Assembly: GCA_029261575.1 (NCBI GenBank)
Contig: JAJDBD010000003.1
Span: forward strand, 1 to 58,820
Source of the DNA: Nitrospinaceae bacterium
GTDB lineage: Bacteria > Nitrospinota > Nitrospinia > Nitrospinales > JACRGP01
Direction: 5' to 3'
Length of the DNA: 58,820 nt
Shown one piece after another: positions 7,523-16,597 of the stretch (position 1 is the stretch's first letter; every line of letters starts with the position of its first letter). The position numbers and the translations under genes are program-made. The notes beneath the pieces were generated by a model. That model made no database searches. It was given only the letters and a program-made list of their open reading frames with translations, and was not told the origin of the DNA.

Positions 7523-9073
7523 CTATTCTATTTGCCGGAACAACTTAACTTGCAGTTGGACCATCGCGTCGCGTCCCAGCTTTTTGTTCACGGCGATCAA
7601 GCGCTGCCGGACCAGTGGGTTGAAGGGATTGAGCCGGACGGCTTTTTCAAAATACTCCTCGGCGCGCTCGTAGTCCTCCTTTATAAAATACAATTCGCCC
7701 AGGTTGGTCTGCGTGGTGTGGAATTCCGGATAGTATCGCAGGCTTTCCTGGAGAAGAGTTTCCGCGCGTCCGTATTCTTTGACCAGGATTTGAGTTGCGG
7801 CGAGTTTGTTGTGAAGAATGGGCGAAAGCGTGGGCGATTCTTCGATGGCTTTTTGATATTCAAGAATCGCGGCCTGGATGTAGTTTCTGGATTTTAAAAT
7901 GTCGCCCAGAAACGCCTTGTCGCGGGAAGACCGTGTTTCTATTTCATCGTAATCCTTTTCATCCTGCAAGGCGTCGCGGTCGTTTTTAAATTTGAACGCC
8001 AGAACCTTGAGTCCGGGAATCACGGTCAGCTTTTTATTTTTTACGAAGGCCCGCCAATCGGTTTGAAATTGCGCCAGAGTTTTCCCCGTGTATTTTCCCA
8101 ACGCGGCAGGGAAGGGCAGGTCGTTTCCCAACGCCTCCAAAAAAGCGGGTAGATTTTTTTCGCCGATGATCGAAACCAGATAATCCACCATCGTGGCCAC
8201 CTGGGCGTAGGCCAGATGCACGTCCTCCGCTTTTTTAAGTTTTGCAAGCGAAGGCGTCATGTCTTCGAGGCGGACCAGGTAATCGTTTGCCAGCGCCCGC
8301 GCCAGAACCGTCTCCATGACCGGGGCCAGGGAGGCAGAATCGTCCTCCCGCCAGCGGGACTCAAAATATTTTGCGACGCCTTCGTTGAGCCACAGCGGGA
8401 GGTTGTTGTGGGTCTTTTTGGCCATGAGATAGTGGACGAACTCGTGGCTCAGAGTGTCCATCCAGTTGTAGCCGCGGACCAGTGAAGCCGGGGAAATGAT
8501 CATCAGGCGGTTGTACTTGCACAGGGCGACGGTTCCCGAAGTGACGATATCCTGCATGGTCAATGGAGAAATGCGCGAGAACGGTTCGCGGTCGGGATAA
8601 AATTCCACGAGAATTTTTCCCTTGGGGCGCGTGTCGAACAAATCGCCCAAAACTTTGTAGGAACGTTCCAGAACCTCGCGAGCGTAGTGGACCAAAATTT
8701 GATCGCGGCCGTCGCGGTAGCGGTAGATGAAATGCTCGGACTCTTCGGAAACGAAATCTCCGGCGGCCTCGACCGTATTGTTGACGAGCTTTTTGAACGC
8801 CTTTACCATTTGGGAATTGTCGTCGACGCCTTGCAAAATCTTTTGGGCGTAACGATAGCGTCCCTTGTAAAATTGCACGCGCGCGTTGAGGAAATGGACG
8901 TCGCCGGACTCGGGATGATTCTTGAGAAGTTCCTGCGTCAGAGTTTCCGCTTCCTCTATTCGCCACTGGTCGATATAGGAATAAGCTTGCCGAACCTGAT
9001 CCTCAGCCGGGAGAGCCGTAGCCGAAGTCGCCAGGGTCGTCCAGATCAAACAAGCTGTCAGAAGGGTTTTCAT
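7523..9073 (-). CDS. Exported peptidase MA-like metalloprotease with TPR repeats
   Basis: Product of 516 residues. A signal peptide (about 1-21, ending SATALPA) is followed by TPR-like helices (about 24-95). A gluzincin-type zinc site has HEFVH near residue 209 and the downstream glutamate in NEGVAKYFE near 228, as in the peptidase MA family. A second TPR block fills about 390-510. The HExxH and the third ligand are intact, so protease activity in the periplasm is likely; the substrate is unknown. Its start overlaps the stop of the DUF4175-like gene by 4 bp (ATGA), so the two are translationally coupled. It lies upstream of moxR with the REP-like palindrome between them. Confidence 0.82.
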   Translation of the reverse strand: MKTLLTACLIWTTLATSATALPAEDQVRQAYSYIDQWRIEEAETLTQELLKNHPESGDVHFLNARVQFYKGRYRYAQKILQGVDDNSQMVKAFKKLVNNTVEAAGDFVSEESEHFIYRYRDGRDQILVHYAREVLERSYKVLGDLFDTRPKGKILVEFYPDREPFSRISPLTMQDIVTSGTVALCKYNRLMIISPASLVRGYNWMDTLSHEFVHYLMAKKTHNNLPLWLNEGVAKYFESRWREDDSASLAPVMETVLARALANDYLVRLEDMTPSLAKLKKAEDVHLAYAQVATMVDYLVSIIGEKNLPAFLEALGNDLPFPAALGKYTGKTLAQFQTDWRAFVKNKKLTVIPGLKVLAFKFKNDRDALQDEKDYDEIETRSSRDKAFLGDILKSRNYIQAAILEYQKAIEESPTLSPILHNKLAATQILVKEYGRAETLLQESLRYYPEFHTTQTNLGELYFIKEDYERAEEYFEKAVRLNPFNPLVRQRLIAVNKKLGRDAMVQLQVKLFRQIE

Positions 9074-12000
9074 TTCACCAGTTCCTTGTAGTATTCGCCG
9101 ACCAGGCGTTCGTATTTGCGGGGGAAGGAGTTTTTCATGGCCTCGAGAATATCGTTGCGGAATTCGCCGGGAACCTGGTACTGATCTTCGGAAGGGAGTT
9201 GCACCTTTTCCTTTTGCATCCGGGAGGAGCCGCCGCGGCGCTGGTCCCTGTCGTACCCGGTCCCCAGTTGAATGGTGGATTGTTGGCGCGCCCGTCCGCC
9301 GTTTTGATTTTGCGCGTTTTTCATTTGCTCCAGCAAATCGCGAGTCTCGGCCAGTTTCTCCAAGGCCTGGTTTTCCGACTGAATGCTTTCGGAAATTTTC
9401 TGTTGGTTGAGATTTTTTTCCGCTTGTTGCATGAAGCGACTTCCGCCGCCCATCTTTAATCCCAACTCCTGGGTGATCATGGGATTCTCTCGCGTCATCT
9501 TAAAAAAATCTTCCGCCAGGCCCTTGGTTTTTGCGCCGAGATTTTTTTGCCGTGCGGACAGGTCCTTCATTTTTTCCACGTCCTCCGGCCCAACCAGCGA
9601 CTGCAGGCTTTGGTCCAGATTGCGTTTCATGGTCCCCAGCTTTTTGGAAATTTCCGTATTGAGCGCCGCGATTTCGCGAAGATCGCCGTTCAACCGGTCG
9701 GCGACGTCCTCCCGGGTATTGTGCGACATCCGCAAGCGGTTGTTCCATCGCAGGATTTCAGGATAGGTATTCTTGAACAACGAATTGAATTCCGGCAGAT
9801 CCTGCAGGCGCGTAAATTCCTCCAGCGCGTTGTACCTCTCAAAAAGTTGCGGCAGGCTCTCTTGGAAGCGGTGGGCCATGACGACTCTCAACGCGTCCAG
9901 GTCCGCATGGATGTTTGCCGCTTCTTTGCGCGCTTCGTTCAACGCCTGAAAACTTTTTTCAAGAGCGCCGGGAGCTTTCGTGTCGATTGTTTTTTGGCTC
10001 ATGTCCTGGATGACCGAATTGGACGCCGCTTCCTTATCCAACAGCGCGTGGTATTTTTTCATGACGAGGTGGGAATCCAGAAACTCCCGGTCGGCGTTTA
10101 AAATCTCCAGAATTTGTTCGACGTCTTTTCTCAAGGAATCGAAAAATTCCTTGAGGGAATCCTCAAATTCTTTTGATTGAGCCTGGCGCAGGGACTGGTT
10201 GATCTTCATGGTCTCCTCCACCAGATTTTTTTGCGCTTTCTCTAACCCGCGAATTTCCTCCAGCGAGTTTTCCAGTTTTTCCATGGTTTTCATGTCCACC
10301 AGCTCGTCCATATCCGAGTCCGCCTGGTTGAGTTGGCTGGAAAGCGTTTGAAGCTCCTCCGACAACTCTTCCATTTTATTCAGGGCTTCCTCGATGTTTC
10401 CCTGGTTGATCAGGTCCATGAGTTTTTCCAGGGAGGCGTCGATGTTTTCCAGATCCATACGCTTGAAGGCTTCGGGATTTAAAAATTCGTCGGGCAGGGC
10501 CTGGGTTTGCCTGCCCAATTGTTCCATGATTTTTCCAAGCGTTTCTTTGAGTTTTTCGAGTTTGGCCTTGAAGTCCTGGCGATCAAATTCTGATTTTTGA
10601 TTTTTTGCTTTCTCGAACGCCTTTTTTAATTCCTCCGCCAATTGGTTCAGGTCCTTTTTCATGTCCATCACCTGATCCATTTTTTGCCGGTTGGAAATTT
10701 TGATTAAAAACAATATGTCCTTTTCCAAATGTGCGATCAGACGGTCGTTGATGGCGGCGGCGGGGGGGAGTCCAAAAGCGATGGGTCGCGCTCGTCCCCT
10801 TTCGCGGTTCAATTGATTCAAAGCGGTTATTTGTTGCTCGCGAATTCTGTTCAATCCGTCCACGATATTTGTCAGAAGCGTCTTATACGGCGGCGGGAAA
10901 CTGGGAATGTTTTTTGCCTGCGTCTGAATGGCCTGCGCGAGATTGATGATTTCTATGAGTTGGTCCGTGCTTCCAGTCAAAAACGTTTTCAATATAGCGG
11001 CGCTGGGCGGTGGACCCTGAAAATGCGTCGCGTCGCCCACCAGAGTGTGGCTCAGGAGAGCGACCATGCGTTCCACCAACTCGTCCTGCAAAGCGATCAG
11101 GTCTTCGCGCTCCTTTTGCGCGTCAAAAATGGAAAATGAAAACACCTCCGATTGGCCGACGTTGGGTCCCAGAATATTGTCGTTGTCCTGAATCTCGAAA
11201 TAATATTGAACCTTGTCGGAAGGTTTCAGGTTCAAGGACGTCAGTTCCCAAGTGAAATTTTCCTGCAACAGGGTGGTCCTATCCTTCACGTTTTTAACGG
11301 GAATTTTATGGATCTTGCCGTTGACGTCCGCGATCAGGTCCACCCGTTTGATCCCAAAATCGTCGGACCCTTCAAACGACAACTCAATTTTGTGGTCCGC
11401 GTAATAGATGGGTTTGGGATTCAGAATGAACAATACGATTCGCGGCGTTTTGTCCTGGTCCATGACGATCGGATATTTTTCCGGAAGCAAAACCGTTTGC
11501 CGGTCTGGAGACTGGATTCGGAATTGATAGAAACCCGGCTGTTGGTTCAGGAACTGGCCTTCGAAAGTCTGAGGTCCCGTTTGGCGAGTGGAATATTCCG
11601 CGTCGCGGTTAAGAACCAGGGCCGCTTTGGAAAGGGGTGAGTTGGTTTTCACCTGCACCAGAACCTCGGTTCCCGGCAGGGCCAGGACGCGTCCGTCCGA
11701 GGGATGAACCGTTTTTTGCGGCAGGCCTGTGTAGGCCGGATAATTATAAGTCAGCGACAGGTCTTCTATCCGGTACGCGGGGAGCGGCGGCGGGGCGCTT
11801 TTCCCGGATAAATTTTCGGACTTTGCCTGTGCTGCCGGATTTTGGTTGGAGATGAAATTTTTGTAACCTCTGGATACAAAATCCGGCACGGCCAACACGG
11901 CGACCGTCAAGACAGCCAGCGAAACTAAAAACAGGTTGCGGTTTTTTTTAAGCTGATCGGCGTCCGCCGCCTGGAGGGATTGGATATCGCCGACTCTGGC

Positions 12001-12402
12001 TTCGGTTTGGATCGCCAGTTCCTTGATAAATCCCTCGGACGTCTTCTGGTTTTCCCTGGGACTGTTTAAAAGCCGGTTCAACTGGCAGGCGTTGACGAGG
12101 TAGTTCTTCAGCGTCGGGTGGTGGCGCTCAATCAGGAGCGCCGTCTGGTCGTCGCTCAATCGGGAAAACGCTCCGCAGATAAAATAACGATAGAGAATGT
12201 AGCCGACGGCGATTAACAAACCCGCCGCGTAGGGGGCCGCAAATTTTTTCGCGTCCAGAAAGAAATAGGAGTATGAGTTGGCGGCCAGGTAACCGAAAAT
12301 CAGCAGGGCGGCGAGCGCTAAAATACCGTTCAGCGCCAACGCGGCGGAGCGCCGGTTCCGGGCAGTCTGAAGAATTTTATATATAGAATCGGGAAGCTTC
12401 AT
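9070..12402 (-). CDS. Large DUF4175-like membrane protein with long coiled coils
   Basis: Product of 1110 residues from the ATG at 12402; a GTG nine codons earlier is possible. Two adjacent N-terminal membrane helices (about 21-48 and 53-73) and a third at about 155-176 are followed by a large beta-rich periplasmic region with Ig-like strands (about 215-420). A very long helical, Gln/Lys/Glu-rich segment (about 560-1000) follows, then a basic end. This matches the DUF4175 type of protein found next to moxR genes. It is probably an envelope scaffold or sensor handled by MoxR. It is first in the minus-strand module and overlaps the peptidase gene by 4 bp. The function is unknown. Confidence 0.75.
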   Translation of the reverse strand: MKLPDSIYKILQTARNRRSAALALNGILALAALLIFGYLAANSYSYFFLDAKKFAAPYAAGLLIAVGYILYRYFICGAFSRLSDDQTALLIERHHPTLKNYLVNACQLNRLLNSPRENQKTSEGFIKELAIQTEARVGDIQSLQAADADQLKKNRNLFLVSLAVLTVAVLAVPDFVSRGYKNFISNQNPAAQAKSENLSGKSAPPPLPAYRIEDLSLTYNYPAYTGLPQKTVHPSDGRVLALPGTEVLVQVKTNSPLSKAALVLNRDAEYSTRQTGPQTFEGQFLNQQPGFYQFRIQSPDRQTVLLPEKYPIVMDQDKTPRIVLFILNPKPIYYADHKIELSFEGSDDFGIKRVDLIADVNGKIHKIPVKNVKDRTTLLQENFTWELTSLNLKPSDKVQYYFEIQDNDNILGPNVGQSEVFSFSIFDAQKEREDLIALQDELVERMVALLSHTLVGDATHFQGPPPSAAILKTFLTGSTDQLIEIINLAQAIQTQAKNIPSFPPPYKTLLTNIVDGLNRIREQQITALNQLNRERGRARPIAFGLPPAAAINDRLIAHLEKDILFLIKISNRQKMDQVMDMKKDLNQLAEELKKAFEKAKNQKSEFDRQDFKAKLEKLKETLGKIMEQLGRQTQALPDEFLNPEAFKRMDLENIDASLEKLMDLINQGNIEEALNKMEELSEELQTLSSQLNQADSDMDELVDMKTMEKLENSLEEIRGLEKAQKNLVEETMKINQSLRQAQSKEFEDSLKEFFDSLRKDVEQILEILNADREFLDSHLVMKKYHALLDKEAASNSVIQDMSQKTIDTKAPGALEKSFQALNEARKEAANIHADLDALRVVMAHRFQESLPQLFERYNALEEFTRLQDLPEFNSLFKNTYPEILRWNNRLRMSHNTREDVADRLNGDLREIAALNTEISKKLGTMKRNLDQSLQSLVGPEDVEKMKDLSARQKNLGAKTKGLAEDFFKMTRENPMITQELGLKMGGGSRFMQQAEKNLNQQKISESIQSENQALEKLAETRDLLEQMKNAQNQNGGRARQQSTIQLGTGYDRDQRRGGSSRMQKEKVQLPSEDQYQVPGEFRNDILEAMKNSFPRKYERLVGEYYKELVK

Positions 12403-12683
12403 ATGATTACACCATGGGTGTTCAGCCACGGTTTCATTGTATTACATTTAACCCTTCAATACACCGGGTACGTCGGCGGCGCGGGCGAATTTGATTTTCC
12501 GCTTCAGGCGGCGCGGTTGTGAGGCAGGCGCTCGTTTAATGGGCGCTTGGTTTTGCTTTGTATTTCGCCCGTTTGTGAAAGGTTAAGGTTTGCGCTTGAA
12601 ATAAGATTGATCCTGTTCCCAGCCTATGGTCTCATAGGAATGTAAAAAGTTTCCTCCAAATTTTTGAGAGCCGAAATTATTGC

Positions 12684-14165
12684 GTGAGAATATTACTCGT
12701 TAAGCCCAACAACTTAAGCGATCATATTCAGCCTTCCCTGGGCCTGGCTTATCTGGCGCAGAAAGTGCGCAGGCGCCACGAAGTCCATATTATTGATTGC
12801 ATCAAGGAAGGAATCCCTCCGGAAAAATTTGGCCAACAAATTGTCGAAGCGTATAAACCCGACCTGATCGGCATTCAGTGCTACACCTTTGACATACGCA
12901 ACGTCCGCGCCATCCTCGCCTCCATCAAAAAAACCAACCCGAAGATCGTCACATTGGTGGGAGGGGCGCATATTTCCAGCGATCCCGAACAGGCGTTTAA
13001 AAATCTTGAAAGTAATTTGGATTTCGGGTTCGCCGGGGAAGCGGAAATCGGGTTCCCAATTTTTTGCGATCTTTTGGAGTCCGATTCGGAAGCCGATTTT
13101 GCCAGCGTCCCCGGTTTGATCTGGAAACGCGGGACGGAAACGGTATTCAATTCCCAGGAGATGGAGCAGGATCTGGATTCCTTGGGCGACCCCGCCTGGG
13201 ATCTGATTCATCCCGAAAATTATCCCGAAGCCCAGCACGGCGCTTTTTTCAAGAAATTTCCCATCGCTCCCATTATAACGACCAGAGGTTGCCCGTACGC
13301 TTGCACGTTTTGCTCGGCGCCGAATTTATCGGGCAAAAAATTGCGCCATCATTCCAGGGAATATGTTCTAAGAAATATTCAACTGCTTTATCACGACTAT
13401 GGAATCCGCGAATTCCACATTGTGGACGACAACTTCACTCAGGATATCGATTACGCCAAGGACATTGTCAGAGGGATCATCAGCCTGCAATTGGATATCA
13501 GCCTGGCCATGCCCAACGGCATTCGCATGGATTACCTGGACGACGAATTATTGCAGTTGTTGAAAGAAGCCGGACTTTACCTGGTGAGCGTCGCCATAGA
13601 ATCAGGGAACGACAAGATTTTGAAGATCATGAAGAAAGGCACTACGGTAGCGAAAATCCGCCGGGACGTAGAGCGCATTCGGAAAAACGGATTGGATATC
13701 GCGGCGTTTTTCATACTAGGTTTTCCCGGCGAAACTCTGGACACGATGAACGAGACCATTCGCCTGTCCATGGACCTTCCCTTGATCCGGGCCAATTTTT
13801 TTACCTACCTGCCCCTGCCCGGCACGGAAAGTTATCGTTTATTGGAAGAAAGCGGGGAAATTAAAAAGGTCGATTGGGATAATTTTTATTTCATGAGCGC
13901 CGCCTACGTGCCCAAAGGAATCCAAAGAGAAGAATTGCTCAGCCTGAAACGCCGCGCGTTTCTTCAATTTCATTTGCGCCCCAACGTTTTAATCAAGAAT
14001 CTTTTAGGTATTCGTAGCTTTCGGCATCTTAAATTTTTGTTGATGCGTTTTTACCACTGGATCCTCATGAAGGAAACCGTCTCTCCGGACCCGGTTTCGT
14101 TAGAGGAGAGCGTTTCCTCGCCCCAACCCAAACCCGAACCCGCCAGCGCCCGCGCGGCGCTTTAG
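12684..14165 (+). CDS. B12-binding domain radical SAM protein
   Basis: Product of 493 residues with a GTG start. The N terminus is a cobalamin-binding Rossmann domain (RILLVKPNN, IGIQCYTFDIRN, LVGGAHISSDPEQAF, about 1-140). It is followed by a radical SAM barrel with its [4Fe-4S] cysteines at 203, 207 and 210 (CPYACTFC) and by GFPGET, IESGND and the C-terminal extension of this class. Members catalyse methylation or ring rearrangements in the synthesis of lipids, bacteriochlorophyll, hopanoids and natural products. The C terminus has a Pro/Ser-rich tail. No biosynthetic partner is adjacent: the next gene is convergent, 2 bp away. The substrate cannot be inferred. Confidence 0.85.
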   Translation: MRILLVKPNNLSDHIQPSLGLAYLAQKVRRRHEVHIIDCIKEGIPPEKFGQQIVEAYKPDLIGIQCYTFDIRNVRAILASIKKTNPKIVTLVGGAHISSDPEQAFKNLESNLDFGFAGEAEIGFPIFCDLLESDSEADFASVPGLIWKRGTETVFNSQEMEQDLDSLGDPAWDLIHPENYPEAQHGAFFKKFPIAPIITTRGCPYACTFCSAPNLSGKKLRHHSREYVLRNIQLLYHDYGIREFHIVDDNFTQDIDYAKDIVRGIISLQLDISLAMPNGIRMDYLDDELLQLLKEAGLYLVSVAIESGNDKILKIMKKGTTVAKIRRDVERIRKNGLDIAAFFILGFPGETLDTMNETIRLSMDLPLIRANFFTYLPLPGTESYRLLEESGEIKKVDWDNFYFMSAAYVPKGIQREELLSLKRRAFLQFHLRPNVLIKNLLGIRSFRHLKFLLMRFYHWILMKETVSPDPVSLEESVSSPQPKPEPASARAAL

Positions 14166-14167
14166 GT

Positions 14168-16384
14168 TCAGCTTGCAATTTCCGCTTCCTTCTCCACCCG
14201 CACATCCACCGATTTGAACGACGGGGTTTTGGATTGTGCGTCGTGCTCCAGCGGAACCAAAACGTTGGCCTCCGGATAATACATCATGATATTTCCCGCC
14301 TTGATGGGGTAGGGCAGGAGAACTTGCGCGTCCAACTCGCCCGCGCTACTGCTCACTGTTACCAAATCGTTTTCCTTCAAATCCAATTTCTCAATGTCCT
14401 CGGGATTCATCAGGACGACGTTGCGGGCGCGCGTTCCCCGGTACTTGTCCTCCGTTTCGTAAACCACCGTGTTGAACTGGCCCTCGGAACGAACGGTCAT
14501 TAGTTTGAACTGATTCGCCTCGCGCTTTTCGTCTTTGAAACAGAACGTCGGGCTGACTTTGAATTTTGCCTTGCCGTTGGCGGTGGGGAATTTGGGTTGA
14601 TGCAGGATTCTTCCCTCGATATGGAATTCCTTGCGGGTGTTATCGAGGGCCTCCATTTTTTCATAACCGGGAATTATCGCGGCGATGGTTTTGCGGATAT
14701 TGGCCGTATTTTTAAAATCTTGCCAGGGGAGCGCGACGTTCGGCGCCACGCGCTCCGCCGCTTCCACGATTACGCTCGACTCGCTACGCGGTCCCGAATG
14801 ACGCGCCGGTCCGCCGTCGCTCATGCGCACATAACTGAACATGCTCTCCTGCGTGGTGGGTTCCGGCTCTTCGTCACGCGCTCTTACGGGCAGGATCAAA
14901 CTGGTTTTCCCCCGCCCGAGAAAATGGCTCTGGTTGAGCGTGGTGTTCATGTACAAAGTAAAATCGATTTTCGAAAGCGCCTCTTTGGCAAAACGGGAAT
15001 CCGGATTCGAACCGTATAAATTGCCGCCCAGGTTCCAGGCGAAATCAAATTTACCCTCCATAGCGTCCTGCATACAAGCCAGCGTGTCCAGGCCGGGAGT
15101 TTTTGGAAGCGCTATACCGTAAAGCGATTCCAGATTGTCAAACACCACTTTCTTTAATTGCGGCGTCGCTCCCATGGAACCCATGCCCTGAACGTTGCTG
15201 TGCCCGCGCAGGGGAAGCAAACCGGCATGCGGCCTTCCCGCCATGCCGCGCAGAAGGGCGAGGTTGACGATGGACTGCACGTTGGCCACCCCGTGGGCAT
15301 GGTGGGTCGCCCCCATGGCCCAGGCGAACACCGCGTTTTTGGCGCCGGCATACTGATCGGCCACGTCCTGCAATAAGGCCCGGCTGAGGCCCGAAGCTTT
15401 TTCGATATCCTCCCATGACGAGTTCTCGACGTCCTGTTTGTAATCTGAAAAATTTTCCGTCGCCGATTCGATGAATGATCGGGCGATCGCTTCCGGATTG
15501 TTTGGGGCTATCTGAAAAAGCGCCTTGGCGACTCCCTTGCAAAAAGCGACGTCGCCGCCGATATGCGGCTGGATATAACTGCTGGCGATCTCGGAACCAA
15601 ACAGCAGACTGCGCCAGTCGGAAGGCACGCTGAAATTTTCCAGCCCGCGTTCCCGCGCCGGGTTGACCACGATCACCCGTCCGCCTCGGCGGCGGATCTC
15701 CATCAAGGTGGTCATGAATCTCGGATGATTCGACGGCGGGTTGGCGCCGATCAAAAATACGAGATCGGTATGCTCCAAATCTTTCAGCTCAATGGTCGCC
15801 GTGCCCGTCCCCAAACTTTGCGTCAGCCCCACCCCGGAAGCCTGGTGACAGTAGTAGGAGCAGTTGTTGACATTGTTGGTTCCATAAACGCGGGCGAACA
15901 ATTGCAGGAGGAATCCTGCTTCGTTGGAAGACCGTCCGCTGAAATAAAAAAAGGCGCGCTCCGGCGCGGTGGATTTCAATTTGTCGACCAGACGATCCAT
16001 CGCCTCCGGCCAGCTTATCGGTCGATAATGCTCCGAACCGGGTTCGCAAATCAACGGATGGACGAGACGGCCGCAGTGTTCCAGTTCCCTGGGCGTCCAG
16101 GTGGAAAGTTCCGCGACGCCGTGACGCGCAAAAAATTCGTCGTCGATTCCCGCCTGCATGTCCGCCGACTGCGCCTGGAAGGATTTGTTGCAGACCGAGG
16201 GGAAGCGACCCGATTCGTTGCGCATGCCGCCCTTTTGACCGCCCATGCCCAGGGCGCAGGTTTTACACGCGTTTTTCGAAGCCAGAGCTTTTAACAATTG
16301 AAAGGGACCGGCGCGCCACGCGAGACGCAGGGAGTAAAAAATGGCGTTCCATCCTCCCGCAGATTTTGGCGGAGTGAGCGGCAT
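14168..16384 (-). CDS. FdhF/YdeP-like molybdopterin oxidoreductase
   Basis: Product of 738 residues with the molybdopterin-guanine-dinucleotide enzyme fold. Cys40, Cys43 and Cys65 near the N terminus (CKTCALGMGGQKGG) are the site typical of the YdeP group. The cofactor region around residues 170-180 (NNCSYYCHQASG) offers a cysteine as molybdenum or tungsten ligand. LIGANPPSNHPRF, GATHHAHGVANVQS, the glycine-rich RGHSNVQGMGSMG and the C-terminal VLMNPEDIEKLDL (MopB C-terminal domain) complete it. There is no Tat signal, so it is cytoplasmic. YdeP-type proteins are often called formate dehydrogenase-like, but their reaction is uncertain. No electron-transfer subunit or cofactor gene is adjacent. 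Confidence 0.85.
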   Translation of the reverse strand: MPLTPPKSAGGWNAIFYSLRLAWRAGPFQLLKALASKNACKTCALGMGGQKGGMRNESGRFPSVCNKSFQAQSADMQAGIDDEFFARHGVAELSTWTPRELEHCGRLVHPLICEPGSEHYRPISWPEAMDRLVDKLKSTAPERAFFYFSGRSSNEAGFLLQLFARVYGTNNVNNCSYYCHQASGVGLTQSLGTGTATIELKDLEHTDLVFLIGANPPSNHPRFMTTLMEIRRRGGRVIVVNPARERGLENFSVPSDWRSLLFGSEIASSYIQPHIGGDVAFCKGVAKALFQIAPNNPEAIARSFIESATENFSDYKQDVENSSWEDIEKASGLSRALLQDVADQYAGAKNAVFAWAMGATHHAHGVANVQSIVNLALLRGMAGRPHAGLLPLRGHSNVQGMGSMGATPQLKKVVFDNLESLYGIALPKTPGLDTLACMQDAMEGKFDFAWNLGGNLYGSNPDSRFAKEALSKIDFTLYMNTTLNQSHFLGRGKTSLILPVRARDEEPEPTTQESMFSYVRMSDGGPARHSGPRSESSVIVEAAERVAPNVALPWQDFKNTANIRKTIAAIIPGYEKMEALDNTRKEFHIEGRILHQPKFPTANGKAKFKVSPTFCFKDEKREANQFKLMTVRSEGQFNTVVYETEDKYRGTRARNVVLMNPEDIEKLDLKENDLVTVSSSAGELDAQVLLPYPIKAGNIMMYYPEANVLVPLEHDAQSKTPSFKSVDVRVEKEAEIAS

Positions 16385-16506
16385 GGCGTGAACCTTTCAA
16401 AAGGCGGTTTCTACGCTTTTATTTTAAAACAAAACAGGAGGGAAGCGGCGGCTTTTATTTTTTCAAAAACCGGTAGGCGGGAGTCATCGCCTAAATCAAT
16501 GCAATA

Positions 16507-16544
16507 AGAAAAAAGGCGCGGCCTCCCATCGGGGAAACCGCGCC
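16507..16544 (-). terminator. Rho-independent terminator of the beta-propeller gene
   Basis: On the minus strand GGCGCGG and CCGCGCC (16538-16544 and 16515-16521) form a 7-bp GC stem, extended by partial pairing inside. A run of T (16514 to 16507) follows. It lies about 55 bp past the stop of the minus-strand gene ending at 16598. The rest of 16385-16597 shows no gene. Confidence 0.8.
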
Positions 16545-16597
16545 TCCAATCCTTCGCCCCGGACTTTCTACCACCGCCGGAACGCTCTTTTTAAATT

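Noticed and set aside
12430-12683. A possible cobalamin riboswitch ahead of the B12-type radical SAM gene
   Set aside because: I found no B12-box-like sequence or the paired elements of that class in the 254 bases.
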